DNA from: Gemmatimonas phototrophica
GTDB lineage: Bacteria; Gemmatimonadota; Gemmatimonadetes; Gemmatimonadales; Gemmatimonadaceae
DNA: 64,000 bases
Assembly: GCA_945869195.1 (NCBI GenBank)
Contig: CAMBNV010000006.1
Coordinates: 121,283 to 185,282 of the forward strand
Direction of reading: 5' to 3'
In this document: positions 55,339-64,000 of the stretch, one piece after another
How positions within the stretch are numbered: the first letter of the stretch is position 1
Layout of the letters: each line of letters starts with the position of its first letter
Position numbers and translations under genes: made by a program
The notes under the pieces: model-generated
What the model saw: only the letters and a program-made list of their open reading frames with translations
Database searches by the model: none
Told to the model about the DNA's origin: nothing

Positions 55339-56471
55339 CGCACGCGCCCGTTCCTCCGGGCGCCACCATCGGATTCCTTGGCGGTGGACAGCTTGGCCGC
55401 ATGACCGCGATGGCGGCGCGCACGCTGGGATACGAGGTGCGCGTCCTCGACCCCGAACGCGACTGCCCGGCGCGCTATCTGGCAAACGAGACGATCACCG
55501 CACCCTGGGACGACGCCGACGCGGCGGCGCGCTTGGCGACAGGGTGCGCCGCCGTCACACTCGAAATTGAGCAGATCCCGCGCGCATCGCTCGAAGCGGC
55601 GGCGAAACTCGCTCCGCTCAGCCCGAGCGTCGAGGCGGTCTACGTGGTGCAGGACCGGGCACGACAGAAGGCCTGGCTCGGATCGAACGGCTTCCCGCTC
55701 GGCCCCTTTCGCATTGTGGGCGACGCCACGACGACCGGGGACGCCGTCGCAACGCTCGGGAAATCGATCGTGAAGAGCGCGATGGGCGGGTACGACGGAC
55801 GCGGACAGGTTCGGGTGACGAGGCCCGACGAGGGGCGCGCGGCGTTCGAGTCGCTCCGCGCTCCGGTGTGCGTCGTCGAGGGATTCCTCGACATCGCGAC
55901 CGAGCTCAGCGTCCTCGTCGCGCGTCGGGCAGACGGGGTCGCCGTCGCCTATCCGACGTCGCGTAACGTCCACACCGGGGGCGTCCTGACATGGGCCGTC
56001 ACCCCCTCCGGCGCTGATGCCAGCCTCGAGTCGCAAGCGCAGGCGCTCGCACTCGGCATCGGCGAGCAGCTGGGCATCGTCGGGCTACTCGCCGTCGAAC
56101 TGTTTGTGCTCCAGGACGGCTCGTTGCTCGTCAACGAGCTCGCCCCTCGGCCGCACAACACCTTTCATCACTCCGAGCGCGCGCACCCCACGAGCCAGTT
56201 CGAGCAGCTGGTGCGCGCCATCTGCCACCTGCCCCTCGGCGCCGTCGACGTCGTCCGCCCCGCCGCGATTCACAACTTGCTCGGGGAGCTCTGGCAACGC
56301 GGCGCGCCCGACTTCGGCAAGGCGCTGGCCGTCCCCGGCGTCCGCGTGCATCTGTACGGCAAGAAGGAATCGCGCCCCGGGCGGAAAATGGGCCACCTCT
56401 CCGCAGACGGGGCGACGCCGGAAGAAGCACTCGACCGCGTACTCTCCGCCTACCGCGCGCTCACGATCTGA
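55335..56471 (+). CDS. purK: N5-carboxyaminoimidazole ribonucleotide synthase
   Basis: ATP-grasp enzyme making N5-CAIR from AIR and bicarbonate. 378 residues: start [23 protein letters not shown]-grasp core [16 protein letters not shown], metal-binding [20 protein letters not shown] with [10 protein letters not shown], and the end KMGHLSADG. Overlaps purE by four bases. Confidence 0.97.
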   Translation: MTHAPVPPGATIGFLGGGQLGRMTAMAARTLGYEVRVLDPERDCPARYLANETITAPWDDADAAARLATGCAAVTLEIEQIPRASLEAAAKLAPLSPSVEAVYVVQDRARQKAWLGSNGFPLGPFRIVGDATTTGDAVATLGKSIVKSAMGGYDGRGQVRVTRPDEGRAAFESLRAPVCVVEGFLDIATELSVLVARRADGVAVAYPTSRNVHTGGVLTWAVTPSGADASLESQAQALALGIGEQLGIVGLLAVELFVLQDGSLLVNELAPRPHNTFHHSERAHPTSQFEQLVRAICHLPLGAVDVVRPAAIHNLLGELWQRGAPDFGKALAVPGVRVHLYGKKESRPGRKMGHLSADGATPEEALDRVLSAYRALTI

Positions 56472-56500
56472 GATCCGCGCGTCACAAGGCGCGGCGCGCG

Positions 56501-57679
56501 CTATTGCGGCGCGATCCCGTATTTGCGGAGCACCTCGCGCACGCGGTCGAGCGAGATCGCGTCCACGGTGCGGCCGTTGCCGCGCATCGAGGTCGCCATG
56601 AAGAGGGAGTTGTAGATCGCCTCCTCCACTGCTTCGACGGTCGCTTGGAAGACGGCGCTCATCTCCTCGTTGGCGAGTTCAGACGTCGTGAGTCGGGCCG
56701 CGTCCCACGGCCGCCGCACCGTCGTAGCGGTTGAGAAGGCGAGCGCATAGTCGCCGCTCCCGTTCGACGCTGAACTGCCGGTGCGCCCCAGCCCCATCAT
56801 GGCGCGCGACGCCACGCGGCCCAAGTTGCGGTCTCCCACCGGCGCGTCAGTCGCAATGATGATGATCACCGAACCGTCGCCGTTGTTGTTGGCCGGGCCC
56901 CGAGTCGCCCTCGGGGAAGCACTCACGTCGCGTTGGAAGGCATACTGACCGAGCTCTCGGCCGACTGGTGCGCCCATCACCTGAAGCACGCCACCGAAGT
57001 TCGTCTGCACGAGCACGCCGACCGTCCAGCCGCCGAGCGTGGCGGGCAGCACGCGTGACGATGTCCCGATCCCACCTTTCCAGCCGAAGGCGACCGTGCC
57101 CGTCCCCGCACCGACGCTTCCCTCTTTCACCGGTCCACTCGCCGCACTCTCCAGCGCCTGCCGCACCGCCGCCGCACTGATCGGCCGCGCGCGAATATCG
57201 TTGAGCCCGCCATCGTTCGTCTCTCCGACAACCGGATTGATAGAACGCACATTCTGCATCCCCGGCCGCTCCAGCATCCACTCTGCCATCGCGTCGGCAG
57301 CCTTCCAGACGCAGAGGGTGCAGGTGAGGAGGATTGGCGTCTCTAACTCACCTAGCTCGGTGAGCTGCGTGCTTCCGGCGAACTTGCCGAAGCCATTGCC
57401 CACGTGCAACGCCGCCGGCACCCGCGCGAGATACGCGTTTCCTTCGTGGGGAAGGATCGCCGTCACTCCGGTACGCACGCGGTCGCCCTCGGTGAGCGTG
57501 ACCTGCCCTACCCGCACACCCGCGACGTCGGTGATGGCGTTGTAAACGCCGGGGGGGAAAACCCCTGGGGCGACGCCCAGGTCTCGGGCACGGAGGCGAC
57601 CCTGCGCCCACAAATCCGGTGTGAGTAGCGACGTTGCGAGGACAAGCACGGCGAGGAGAGTGCGGCGGAGGTTCATCAT
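56501..57679 (-). CDS. P1/S58 family (DmpA-like) aminopeptidase, exported
   Basis: 392 residues with a signal peptide ending near LWAQ. DmpA-type enzymes cleave themselves before a serine to form two chains; that site is NNNGDGSVIIIIATDAP here, Gly269-Ser270. Other motifs are GNGFGKFAGSTQL, NDGGLNDIRARPI and FGWKGGIGTSSR. Family members are D- or beta-aminopeptidases. I chose ATG 57679 because a TAAGAT element lies 7 bases upstream; the long reading back to 58078 runs through holB. Divergent from holB with 18 bases between starts. Confidence 0.9.
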   Translation of the reverse strand: MMNLRRTLLAVLVLATSLLTPDLWAQGRLRARDLGVAPGVFPPGVYNAITDVAGVRVGQVTLTEGDRVRTGVTAILPHEGNAYLARVPAALHVGNGFGKFAGSTQLTELGELETPILLTCTLCVWKAADAMAEWMLERPGMQNVRSINPVVGETNDGGLNDIRARPISAAAVRQALESAASGPVKEGSVGAGTGTVAFGWKGGIGTSSRVLPATLGGWTVGVLVQTNFGGVLQVMGAPVGRELGQYAFQRDVSASPRATRGPANNNGDGSVIIIIATDAPVGDRNLGRVASRAMMGLGRTGSSASNGSGDYALAFSTATTVRRPWDAARLTTSELANEEMSAVFQATVEAVEEAIYNSLFMATSMRGNGRTVDAISLDRVREVLRKYGIAPQ

Positions 57680-57685
57680 GCGGAC

Positions 57686-57692
57686 TATCTTA
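57686..57692. promoter_or_regulatory. overlapping bidirectional -10 elements
   Basis: TATCTT on the plus strand (57686-57691) lies 6 bases before the holB GTG; TAAGAT on the minus strand (57692-57687) lies 7 bases before the peptidase ATG. The two hexamers share five base pairs, so only one polymerase could occupy the site at a time. Confidence 0.6.
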
Positions 57693-57697
57693 CGTCC

Positions 57698-58762
57698 GTG
57701 CCTCTCATCCCGCTCTACGGACACGACGCCCTGCGAACGCGGTTGGCCGCTCAGGCCGCCGATGGTACGCTCCCTGCGAGCCTGCTCCTCCACGGGGCCG
57801 CTGGGATCGGGAAGCAGCGCCTCGCACTCTGGCTCGGCCAGGTGCTGCTCTGCGAGGCCGTGGGGGAACGGCCCTGCGGGCTGTGCCAGGACTGTCGGTA
57901 CTCCCTGCTCTTGCAGCATCCCGACCTGCGGTGGTTTTTCCCGCGGCCGCGCGCGGCCCTCGGCGCGGACCCCGCACTCGAGGCCGTCCAGGCGGACTAC
58001 GAGGAGGAGATCAAGAAACGCGTTGGGGCGAACGGTCTCTACCCAAGACCCGACGGCTCCGCCGGCATTTTCATCCATGTGACGCGACTATTGGTACAGC
58101 TGGCGAGTCGTACCCCGGCGTTAGCACGGCGAAAGGTCTTTGTGTTCGGCGATGCCGAACGACTCGTGCCACAGGCGGCAAATCCGGAAGCCGCGAACGC
58201 GCTGCTCAAGCTCCTTGAGGAGCCTCCGAACGACACGACACTCATTCTCACCTCGAGCGAACCCGGCCTGCTCCTGCCGACGATCCGTTCGCGCGTGGTC
58301 GCCCTCCGCATGCCACCGCTCTCCGAGGGGGCGATGCGGAAGTTCGTCACCGATCCGTTTGCCCAGGCGGCGCTCCCGAATCAGCTCCCGGCCGACCTGC
58401 TCCGCGTCGCGAATGGCGCACCGGGCACGCTGATTGGCGCGTCGGATCGCACCGCCCCAGTGACGCGAGCACGTCAACTCCTCGCAGCCGCTGATGGGGG
58501 TCGGGAACAGATCCTGCGCGCGGCCTTCACCGCGGGCACGAGCAAGTCACGCGGCGCATTTAGCGACGTCCTCGACGCGCTCACGGTGTTACTCCACGAG
58601 CGCGCGCGCGACGCGACCGCACGGGATGACGAACGCGCCGCGCGCCGTGCCGTGAAGGCCGTGCCGGCAGTGGAAGAGGCCAAGCGGTCGGCCGAGGGCA
58701 ACGTGAACCCGCAGCTCATCACCGCACAGCTGCTCGACAGACTGTCAGGAGGTGGGCGTTGA
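57698..58762 (+). CDS. holB: DNA polymerase III delta-prime subunit
   Basis: Clamp-loader subunit. 354 residues: AAA+ P-loop GAAGIGK (33-39), zinc-binding Cys52, Cys60, Cys63 and Cys66, the motif [20 protein letters not shown] and [13 protein letters not shown] in the sensor region. An acidic/His insertion is not evident; the C-terminal collar domain is short and Arg-rich. GTG start, with stop overlapping moaC (TTGA). Confidence 0.92.
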   Translation: MPLIPLYGHDALRTRLAAQAADGTLPASLLLHGAAGIGKQRLALWLGQVLLCEAVGERPCGLCQDCRYSLLLQHPDLRWFFPRPRAALGADPALEAVQADYEEEIKKRVGANGLYPRPDGSAGIFIHVTRLLVQLASRTPALARRKVFVFGDAERLVPQAANPEAANALLKLLEEPPNDTTLILTSSEPGLLLPTIRSRVVALRMPPLSEGAMRKFVTDPFAQAALPNQLPADLLRVANGAPGTLIGASDRTAPVTRARQLLAAADGGREQILRAAFTAGTSKSRGAFSDVLDALTVLLHERARDATARDDERAARRAVKAVPAVEEAKRSAEGNVNPQLITAQLLDRLSGGGR

Positions 58763-59250
58763 GCACCAAGCGCGGACGACTCTCCCATCTTGACCAGGGC
58801 GGCAAGGCATCGATGGTCGACGTGAGCGCGAAGGTGAACACTGTGCGCCGTGCGCTCGCCGAAGGAAGGATCACGATGAGTGCGCAGGCCTTCAGGGCCG
58901 TGCGCGACGCACAGCTCGCCAAGGGCGACGTGCTCGGCACCGCACGAATCGCCGGCGTGATGGCAGCCAAGCGCACCGCCGACCTCATTCCGCTCTGCCA
59001 CCCACTCGCGCTGAGCGACGTTCAGGTGCGGTTCACCCTCGATGCCAAGGCGAAGGCGGTGCGATGCGAGGCCGAGGTGCGCACGGCCGGCCCGACCGGG
59101 GTGGAAATGGAAGCACTCACCGCCGTCTCGGTGGCCCTGCTCACCGTCTACGACATGGTGAAGAGTGCCGACAAGTCGATGCGGATTGAGGGCGTACGAT
59201 TGCTCGAAAAGGATGGCGGCAAATCCGGACCTTGGAGCGCGAGCATTTAA
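58759..59250 (+). CDS. moaC: cyclic pyranopterin monophosphate synthase
   Basis: Second step of molybdenum cofactor synthesis, with MoaA. 163 residues: [79 protein letters not shown] start overlapping the holB stop (TTGA). No other moa gene is nearby. Confidence 0.96.
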   Translation: MSTKRGRLSHLDQGGKASMVDVSAKVNTVRRALAEGRITMSAQAFRAVRDAQLAKGDVLGTARIAGVMAAKRTADLIPLCHPLALSDVQVRFTLDAKAKAVRCEAEVRTAGPTGVEMEALTAVSVALLTVYDMVKSADKSMRIEGVRLLEKDGGKSGPWSASI

Positions 59251-59273
59251 CAGGAGTCACCACCAACCCACGT

Positions 59274-60737
59274 CTAACGAATGCGGAGCCGCTGCCCGAT
59301 TCGTATCCGGTCCGACCGCAAGGAGTTCAATCGCTTGAGCACCGCAACGCTCGTGCCGTTCCGCCGCGCAATCAGGAGGAGCGATTCGCCACGCTTGACC
59401 GCGTGGTACGAACCCGAGCTCCCATAGCGCTCGATTTTCGGATCCGGCACCGCGCGAGCGCCCCGCACCACGTCCAGGCGCGGCACAAGAATGCGTTGAC
59501 CCACCTGCAGATTCCCGTTCTTGAGGCGCGTCGCCTGCGGATTGTAGGTGTTCAGTTGCGCCGCCGTGAGCCCGTTCGCGCGTGCAATTTTTGTGACGTA
59601 GTCGCCTGCGCGAGTCACCACGGGCCTCACTCCCGTGCGCTCGGCCTCCGGCAGCGCTGTAAACCGTTCGAGGAATCCGGCCGTCGTGCCCACCGGCACT
59701 CGGAGCCAGACCGCGCTGCCGATTGGCGGCGTCATGCCGCGCAGAATCTGCGGGTTGTACTCAAGCAACGAGTCGATCGAAATGGCCAGCCCTTTGGCGA
59801 CCGCGAGCAGCGGTGTTGCGAGGGGTACCGTCACCGAATCCCATCGGAACGGCTCGGCCGCCGTGACGTGCAGGTTGTAGCGGAGTGGATCCTTCCCGAC
59901 GAGCGCTGCCGCGATGAGCTTCGGCACATAATCCCGCGTCTCGGTTCGTAGCGCCTGTTGATCAGCCAATGCGAAGAAGAGGTCGTCGCCCAGGCGGCCC
60001 TCGAGCGCCGTGGCGTGCGTCGCGAGCCCCCGCGAAATGCGCCCTGAACCGCCGTTGTATGCCGCGGCCGCGAGATAGATCGATCCGAAGTCATCGCGCA
60101 GCTCCGTCAGGTACGCCACCGCACCGTCTGTCGCGCGCACGGGATCGCGCCGTTCATCGATCCACCAGTCGACGCGCAGCCCCACGCCCCTCGCGGTGCT
60201 CGTCATGAACTGCCACATACCCACGGCAGCGGCGCGCGAATAGGCGTTCGGGTCGAACCAACTTTCAATCAGCGAGAGATAGATCAGGTCCTCCGGCAGG
60301 CCCGCCGCGCGCAGTCTGGCATGGATCATCGGCGCGAACCGTGACCCCCGCCTGAGCGCGACTTCGAAGGTCGGCTTCAGCGCACCACTAAACCGTTCGA
60401 CGAAGTACTCGACACGCGCGTTTGATTCGAATCGCGCGACTTCGATATCCCAGGCGGGCGGAGGCGGCGTGACGACGGCGGGCGGCACCGCCGCAGAGGG
60501 CGGACGCACCGCGGGCCGCAGGTTGGTGGCCGCGGGCCGCAGGTTGGTGGCGGCGGGCAGCGGCGCGGGGGCAGCAGGGGGGTCGGAAGGCTCGGAGAAG
60601 GCCGGAGTGGCAGCCGAAAGTGCGGCCGGGGAGGCGGCCGGGAAGGCGGCCGTCGGCGCCACGATTACCGCGGCAGGGACACAGGCGACGACCAGGAGGA
60701 GTCCCACCAGCACTGCACGATTGCGCGATCCCGCCAC
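59274..60737 (-). CDS. MltD-like lytic transglycosylase with LysM domains
   Basis: 487 residues. N-terminal signal segment, an Ala/Pro linker (25-95) containing the exact repeat AATNLRP twice, an SLT domain (about 120-270) with catalytic Glu158 in LIYLSLIESWFDP and VGMWQFM, AAAYNGG, and two LysM domains at the end (about 372-420 and 441-487) that bind peptidoglycan. It cuts glycan strands to make 1,6-anhydro ends. GTG start with GGAGG five bases before it. Divergent from a beta-lactamase-like gene. Confidence 0.93.
   Translation of the reverse strand: MAGSRNRAVLVGLLLVVACVPAAVIVAPTAAFPAASPAALSAATPAFSEPSDPPAAPAPLPAATNLRPAATNLRPAVRPPSAAVPPAVVTPPPPAWDIEVARFESNARVEYFVERFSGALKPTFEVALRRGSRFAPMIHARLRAAGLPEDLIYLSLIESWFDPNAYSRAAAVGMWQFMTSTARGVGLRVDWWIDERRDPVRATDGAVAYLTELRDDFGSIYLAAAAYNGGSGRISRGLATHATALEGRLGDDLFFALADQQALRTETRDYVPKLIAAALVGKDPLRYNLHVTAAEPFRWDSVTVPLATPLLAVAKGLAISIDSLLEYNPQILRGMTPPIGSAVWLRVPVGTTAGFLERFTALPEAERTGVRPVVTRAGDYVTKIARANGLTAAQLNTYNPQATRLKNGNLQVGQRILVPRLDVVRGARAVPDPKIERYGSSGSYHAVKRGESLLLIARRNGTSVAVLKRLNSLRSDRIRIGQRLRIR
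60510..60551. repeat. 21-base tandem duplication
   Basis: Two perfect adjacent copies of a 21-base unit (60510-60530 and 60531-60551; core GCGGGCCGCAGGTTGGTGGC). In frame inside the transglycosylase linker, duplicating seven residues. Confidence 0.95.
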
Positions 60738-60799
60738 GAACTCCTCCCGGAGGCTGAACTACCTGGCGCGGCGGCTGCCCCCGCGCATCTCGCTTCTGC

Positions 60800-60805
60800 T
60801 AATTT
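60800..60805 (+). promoter_or_regulatory. -10 element TAATTT before the beta-lactamase-like gene
   Basis: TAATTT, preceded by TGC (extended -10), ends 6 bases before ATG 60812. Predicts a leaderless mRNA. Confidence 0.55.
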
Positions 60806-60811
60806 CAGTCC

Positions 60812-61756
60812 ATGCGCCTACTCTCGCCACCCCTCATCGCCGTCCTCGTGACGGCTCTTGCTTCAACCCGCATGCAGCCCCAAGGGTTCCCCCAGAGGTC
60901 CGATCACGATCTCCGGGTTGCGCTCGAGCGCCGCATCGCGGCCCAGCCCGGTGCCGAGGTCGCCCTCTGGTTCGAGGATCTCGCCTCCGGAAGGATGCTC
61001 GGCATAGCCGATACGTTGTCCTTCCACGCGGCGAGCACCATGAAGGTGCCGGTGATGTTCGAGCTGTTCCGCCGCGCCGACGAGGGGACGATCGACCTCG
61101 AGGCCCGGATCCTGCTCACGAACCGCTTCGCCTCGATCGTCGACGGCTCGCCCTACGCCCTTGTTGCCGAAGACGACTCCGACGACGCGCTCTACGACCG
61201 GATTGGCGCGCCCATCTCCCTCCGTGAACTCAATGAGCGGATGATCGTGCGCTCGAGCAATCTGGCGACGAACGCGTTGATCACACGACTCGATCCGACG
61301 CGTGTCACCGCGGTCGCCCGCCAGCACGGTGGTGAGGGAGTACTCGTGCTCCGCGGCGTCGAGGACGGCGTCGCCTTCCGCGCTGGCTTGAACAACGTCA
61401 CGACCGCGCTCGGACTAGGGAAACTCCTCGCCGCCCTCGAGCGCGGGCAGGTCGCGTCGCCGTGGGCTACGCAGGAGATGCGGACAGCACTGCTGCATCA
61501 GGAGTTTAACGACGAGATCCCCGCGGGTCTCCCGCCGGGGACGCGCGTGGCGCATAAAACGGGGTGGATCACCGCCACCACGCACGACGCGGCGATCGTG
61601 TATCCGCCGGGGCGCACTCCCTTTGTGCTCGTGATCCTCACGCGCGCGATCCCCGAGCGCGCCGACGCGCAGCGGCTGATAGCCGATCTCGCGCGGATTG
61701 TCTGGGAGTCCTACGCGGCGATCACCGCGCCCCGCGAGCCGGCGGCGGCGCGATAG
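60812..61756 (+). CDS. class A beta-lactamase-like serine hydrolase
   Basis: 314 residues with a signal peptide. Active-site motifs: S75-T-M-K78 (SxxK), S148-S-N150 (S-x-N) and K249-T-G251 (KTG). The Omega-loop ExxLN of true class A enzymes is not evident, so it could be a D,D-peptidase-like or other esterase rather than a resistance enzyme. It stands beside a divergent transglycosylase, which suggests peptidoglycan-related work; this is inference. Confidence 0.85.
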   Translation: MRLLSPPLIAVLVTALASTRMQPQGFPQRSDHDLRVALERRIAAQPGAEVALWFEDLASGRMLGIADTLSFHAASTMKVPVMFELFRRADEGTIDLEARILLTNRFASIVDGSPYALVAEDDSDDALYDRIGAPISLRELNERMIVRSSNLATNALITRLDPTRVTAVARQHGGEGVLVLRGVEDGVAFRAGLNNVTTALGLGKLLAALERGQVASPWATQEMRTALLHQEFNDEIPAGLPPGTRVAHKTGWITATTHDAAIVYPPGRTPFVLVILTRAIPERADAQRLIADLARIVWESYAAITAPREPAAAR

Positions 61757-61833
61757 TCGTTGACGAGGCGATCCCAGGCCGCATCCCACGAGCGAGCGCC
61801 GGCGACGGCACCTCCCGCGATGCGCCGCCTCAT
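61711..61833 (-). pseudogene. possible C-terminal relic of a glycosyltransferase
   Basis: Minus strand, MRRRIAGGAVAGARSWDAAW then DRLVNDYRAAAG, which matches how many GT4 proteins end (R-A-R-SW-x-A-x-DRLVxDYRAA). No upstream domain exists and 46 bases overlap the 3' end of the hydrolase on the other strand, so it is at best a fragment. Confidence 0.35.
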
Positions 61834-61941
61834 GGTCGACGTAGAGCTACCTGATCGCCTCCGGCTCGGCGCGCGAGCCACCGCAGAATCACGCTCATGG
61901 GAGGCGGAGCTCGACCGGTTCGACCTCCGCAACCTCCCCCG

Positions 61942-63030
61942 TCACTCGTGGTGATCGTGATCCCCCAGCATCTTCCCGTCCTTGTCGTGGCGCATCACGA
62001 ATCCGCGCGCAAGCGACGGTATTGGCAGGGCCGGCAGGAATCCCACCGCGGGTCCGCCCTGGTTGTGCACCCCCATCATCTCGGTCATCCGGCGCCACCC
62101 CTCGACGGTCATGACGTCCGTCGTATCGTCGCGGTACGCCGCTGCCGCCTTCAGGATCAGCGCGCGCTTCCCCCCGCGCGGCACGGCGGGATTGGCAAGA
62201 ATGTCCGAGATCACGTCATGCATCGAGTGCAGGTTGTCGAAGATGATCGCGAGCTCCGGCCACTGCGCGGCGAACGTCGGCGCGATCGCGGCCGTCATCG
62301 GCATCACCACCGGGAAGCCCTCGGGAGCGCCGGGGAGCATCTGCCGAAAGCGTGCAACAGTGGCCGCCACACCGGCCTGCCGTTCCACGACCGAGCGACC
62401 GACGACGAGCGGCTCATAGAGTCCGACCTGCAACCAGTGATACGCCCAGATGAGACCATTGAACTTGGGAAACCCCTGTCGGAATGCGAGCGAGTAGGGC
62501 TGCTCCTGCATGAGCGACATGTTCTTCGGCTTCAGACTGAACGCGAGGTCTGGCCGCGACAAATAATACGTCTGCACACGCTGCAGTTCGCGGTTCTTGG
62601 CAACGGCGTCGAGCCGTTCGTCCGCGAGCACGTCGTAGACCTGCCGATGCAGGATGTGCGCCCACTCGAACATCAGCTTCGCCTCGGGGGCGAGCCGCGC
62701 GTACATCGGTTCGATCGCGTCCTCGATCAACGGAAGGCGCGGCGGACGATTCAACAGCTGCGTCGTAAGAAAAGTGTACTCACGTTCCTCGAGCAGCTGC
62801 GCCGCGTCGAGAGGGCGCGTCCAGAGCTTCTCGTAGAGAATCGCGTGGCCGTAGTCGAAGGCGTTGAAGAGCCGATCGGCCGCCGGATAGTTGGTGCGAA
62901 ACTCAAAGTTGTGTGCGGCCGGTAGGTAGAACTGTTCGTAGACGGTCGACCATTGCGCGCGGACGGAACGAGCCGGTATCACCAACGCCGCGGCGAGCGC
63001 TGCCGCGATCATCACCAGACGGCGGGTCAT
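61942..63030 (-). CDS. exported protein of unknown function, His-rich end
   Basis: 362 residues with a cleavable signal peptide (to about SVRAQ, residue 26). Largely helical, Tyr- and His-rich: PAAHNFEFRTNYPAADRLFN, WAHILHRQVYDVLADE, GLIWAYHWLQVGLYEPLV and the C-terminus MRHDKDGKMLGDHDHHE. The scattered His residues and acidic-His end suggest metal or heme contact, but no known motif is present. ATGA overlap with the upstream barrel protein gene shows an operon. I do not recognise the family. Confidence 0.8.
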   Translation of the reverse strand: MTRRLVMIAAALAAALVIPARSVRAQWSTVYEQFYLPAAHNFEFRTNYPAADRLFNAFDYGHAILYEKLWTRPLDAAQLLEEREYTFLTTQLLNRPPRLPLIEDAIEPMYARLAPEAKLMFEWAHILHRQVYDVLADERLDAVAKNRELQRVQTYYLSRPDLAFSLKPKNMSLMQEQPYSLAFRQGFPKFNGLIWAYHWLQVGLYEPLVVGRSVVERQAGVAATVARFRQMLPGAPEGFPVVMPMTAAIAPTFAAQWPELAIIFDNLHSMHDVISDILANPAVPRGGKRALILKAAAAYRDDTTDVMTVEGWRRMTEMMGVHNQGGPAVGFLPALPIPSLARGFVMRHDKDGKMLGDHDHHE

Positions 63031-63854
63031 CGCGCACCTCTATTGAACCCGGGCATCCCCGGCGGAGCGAACGCGTAGGCGGCGCCCATGGTCAGCGTCC
63101 ATCCGGCGTCCCCATCCGAGAGGCGACGGCCAACACCGGCGTCCATCGCGAGCCGCGGCGTCAGCTGCTGCCGTACGCCGATGGCGGAGCGCCATTCGAT
63201 CGCACCGGTGGCGATGAGCGGCGCCTGCGCGATTACTTCCGCGCCCACGAGCAGCGAGTGCAGCACAAACGTCCGGTCCACCGCGAAGCCCGCCTGCCAC
63301 CGCGTGGCGTCGGCAGCGCCGGGATCGGAGGGCACGAGATCGTCCCCGAGTGAGTACGCGGCGTTCAGGTGCACGCGACCCCATCTGAGCGTACGCGTCA
63401 TGAGTGCGCGCACCGTGGGAATCGTGCGCGTCGGCGCGAGCGGGCCGACGGGGAGGTGCACGCCGGCACCGATCGCGAGTGCGGGCAGCGTCGTCGTCTC
63501 GGTGTTCCACTGATGCAGCACTTCGATCTCGAGTCCCGCCAACCCAACGAGTGCCCTCTGCCGGGTGCCGTCATCCTCCACGGCGATCGGCAACGCGACC
63601 TCGATCTGTGTGCGCGGCGCAAACCCCCAGGCGAGCTCAGGGGCGATGCCCCAGTGAGAGACGCCGCGCCTGACGCGCTGAAAGGTGAGTGGCGCCGCCT
63701 GCAGCTCGAAGGCGCGCCGCTCGATCACCATCGCGTCCTCAGTGGTGAGCGGGCGACCGCGGTCAGTGTTGTAGAAGTCGGTCTGGGCCCACGCGGCGGG
63801 AGCCGCGAGTGCGAGCAGGACCAGCGCGTTAGCCGCGCCGAGAGAGATGGGCAT
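63027..63854 (-). CDS. probable outer-membrane beta-barrel protein
   Basis: 275 residues, signal peptide to about AWAQT, then alternating hydrophobic strands (PELAWGFAPRTQIEVALPI, LGLEIEVLHQWN-type, IGAGVHLPVGPL, GAEVIAQAPLIATG, DAGVGRRLS) as in the Phenol_MetA_deg/transporter-like barrels. It might form a channel or work with the His-rich protein encoded directly downstream. The last 146 bases of the window beyond it hold no gene, only a GC hairpin near 63938-63962. Confidence 0.75.
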   Translation of the reverse strand: MPISLGAANALVLLALAAPAAWAQTDFYNTDRGRPLTTEDAMVIERRAFELQAAPLTFQRVRRGVSHWGIAPELAWGFAPRTQIEVALPIAVEDDGTRQRALVGLAGLEIEVLHQWNTETTTLPALAIGAGVHLPVGPLAPTRTIPTVRALMTRTLRWGRVHLNAAYSLGDDLVPSDPGAADATRWQAGFAVDRTFVLHSLLVGAEVIAQAPLIATGAIEWRSAIGVRQQLTPRLAMDAGVGRRLSDGDAGWTLTMGAAYAFAPPGMPGFNRGAR

Positions 63855-64000
63855 CGATCATCCAGTTGGGGGCCGCGGGCTCGACCGCGGGTGACGCGAC
63901 GCGAGCGGGGCGGACGTGTGGGCAAAGTGAGGCTGGCGGCGCGCGCTTTACGGCGCGCGCCGGACTGCGCAGCGCTTCGGCGGCGGAGGCTCGAGCGCCC

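Noticed and set aside
60812..61756. A true antibiotic-resistance beta-lactamase
   Set aside because: SxxK, S-x-N and KTG are present but the Omega-loop ExxLN is not evident, and the neighbours are cell-wall genes with no resistance context.
61760..61954. Small plus-strand ORF after the beta-lactamase-like gene
   Set aside because: No start signal and no recognisable composition; the minus strand of the same stretch looks more like a glycosyltransferase end.

Overview
The window is a GC-rich bacterial chromosome segment from a diderm: it has lipoprotein signal peptides, SurA-type periplasmic chaperones, a LolCDE/YbbA-like transporter, FtsEX-EnvC and a probable outer-membrane barrel. Gene content and style (many GTG starts, 4-base start/stop overlaps, few Shine-Dalgarno sites) fit a Gemmatimonadota-like organism; that placement is inference, not proof. 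Nearly everything is chromosomal housekeeping. I see no prophage, insertion sequence, CRISPR array, integrase or biosynthetic cluster.

Layout. 1-1234: a five-gene tRNA operon (His, Trp, Glu, Glu, Asp) and efp. 1346-5334: a TesA-like esterase divergent from an ABC ATPase and an FtsX-type permease, the tesA/ybbA/ybbP arrangement of E. coli. 5353-8671: two divergent proteins with HEXXH motifs, one a lipoprotein and one an integral membrane protein. 8682-11316: a mannose-1-phosphate guanylyltransferase operon. 11400-13250: a debris-rich stretch with a frameshifted DUF305 gene, three very small genes and tRNA-Ile. 13411-17917: TypA/BipA, a relic of pilT, a CDF metal exporter and a CNNM/CorC-type protein. 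17932-27747: a six-gene, mostly overlapping minus-strand operon (DUF58, BatA-like, mfd, two parvulin chaperones, pdxA). 27880-32570: lepA, a methyltransferase and two glycosyltransferases. 32666-41464: a nine-gene plus-strand run (ROK kinase, PfkB kinase, GHKL ATPase, STAS-like/winged-helix protein, small unknown protein, Cys/Met PLP enzyme, ftsE, ftsX, envC) ending in nfo. 41565-45489: malic enzyme and PEP carboxykinase. 45630-49056: an HD phosphohydrolase and a triple-FHA/PP2C signalling pair. 49303-53461: uvrA and a MacB-type permease. 53611-59250: tRNA-Asn, DUF1697, an S9 peptidase relic, purEK, a P1 peptidase, holB and moaC. 59274-63854: a MltD-like transglycosylase, a class A beta-lactamase-like hydrolase, and two exported proteins of unknown role.

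Three themes stand out. First, promoters: tRNA operons and lepA have TTGA-like or TTGG-like -35 boxes, exactly 17 bases, then a TANNTT-like -10, while at least nine protein genes carry a TANNTT-like hexamer only 6-8 bases before the start codon, which predicts leaderless mRNAs; one such site fires in both directions (57680-57697). Second, gene decay: fragments of pilT, an S9 peptidase, a probable LVIVD-type protein and possibly a glycosyltransferase lie between intact genes, and the DUF305 gene is broken by one base inside a 12-base repeat. Third, the kinase/GHKL/STAS-like operon fused in transcription to FtsEX-EnvC is the best candidate here for an undescribed regulatory system.
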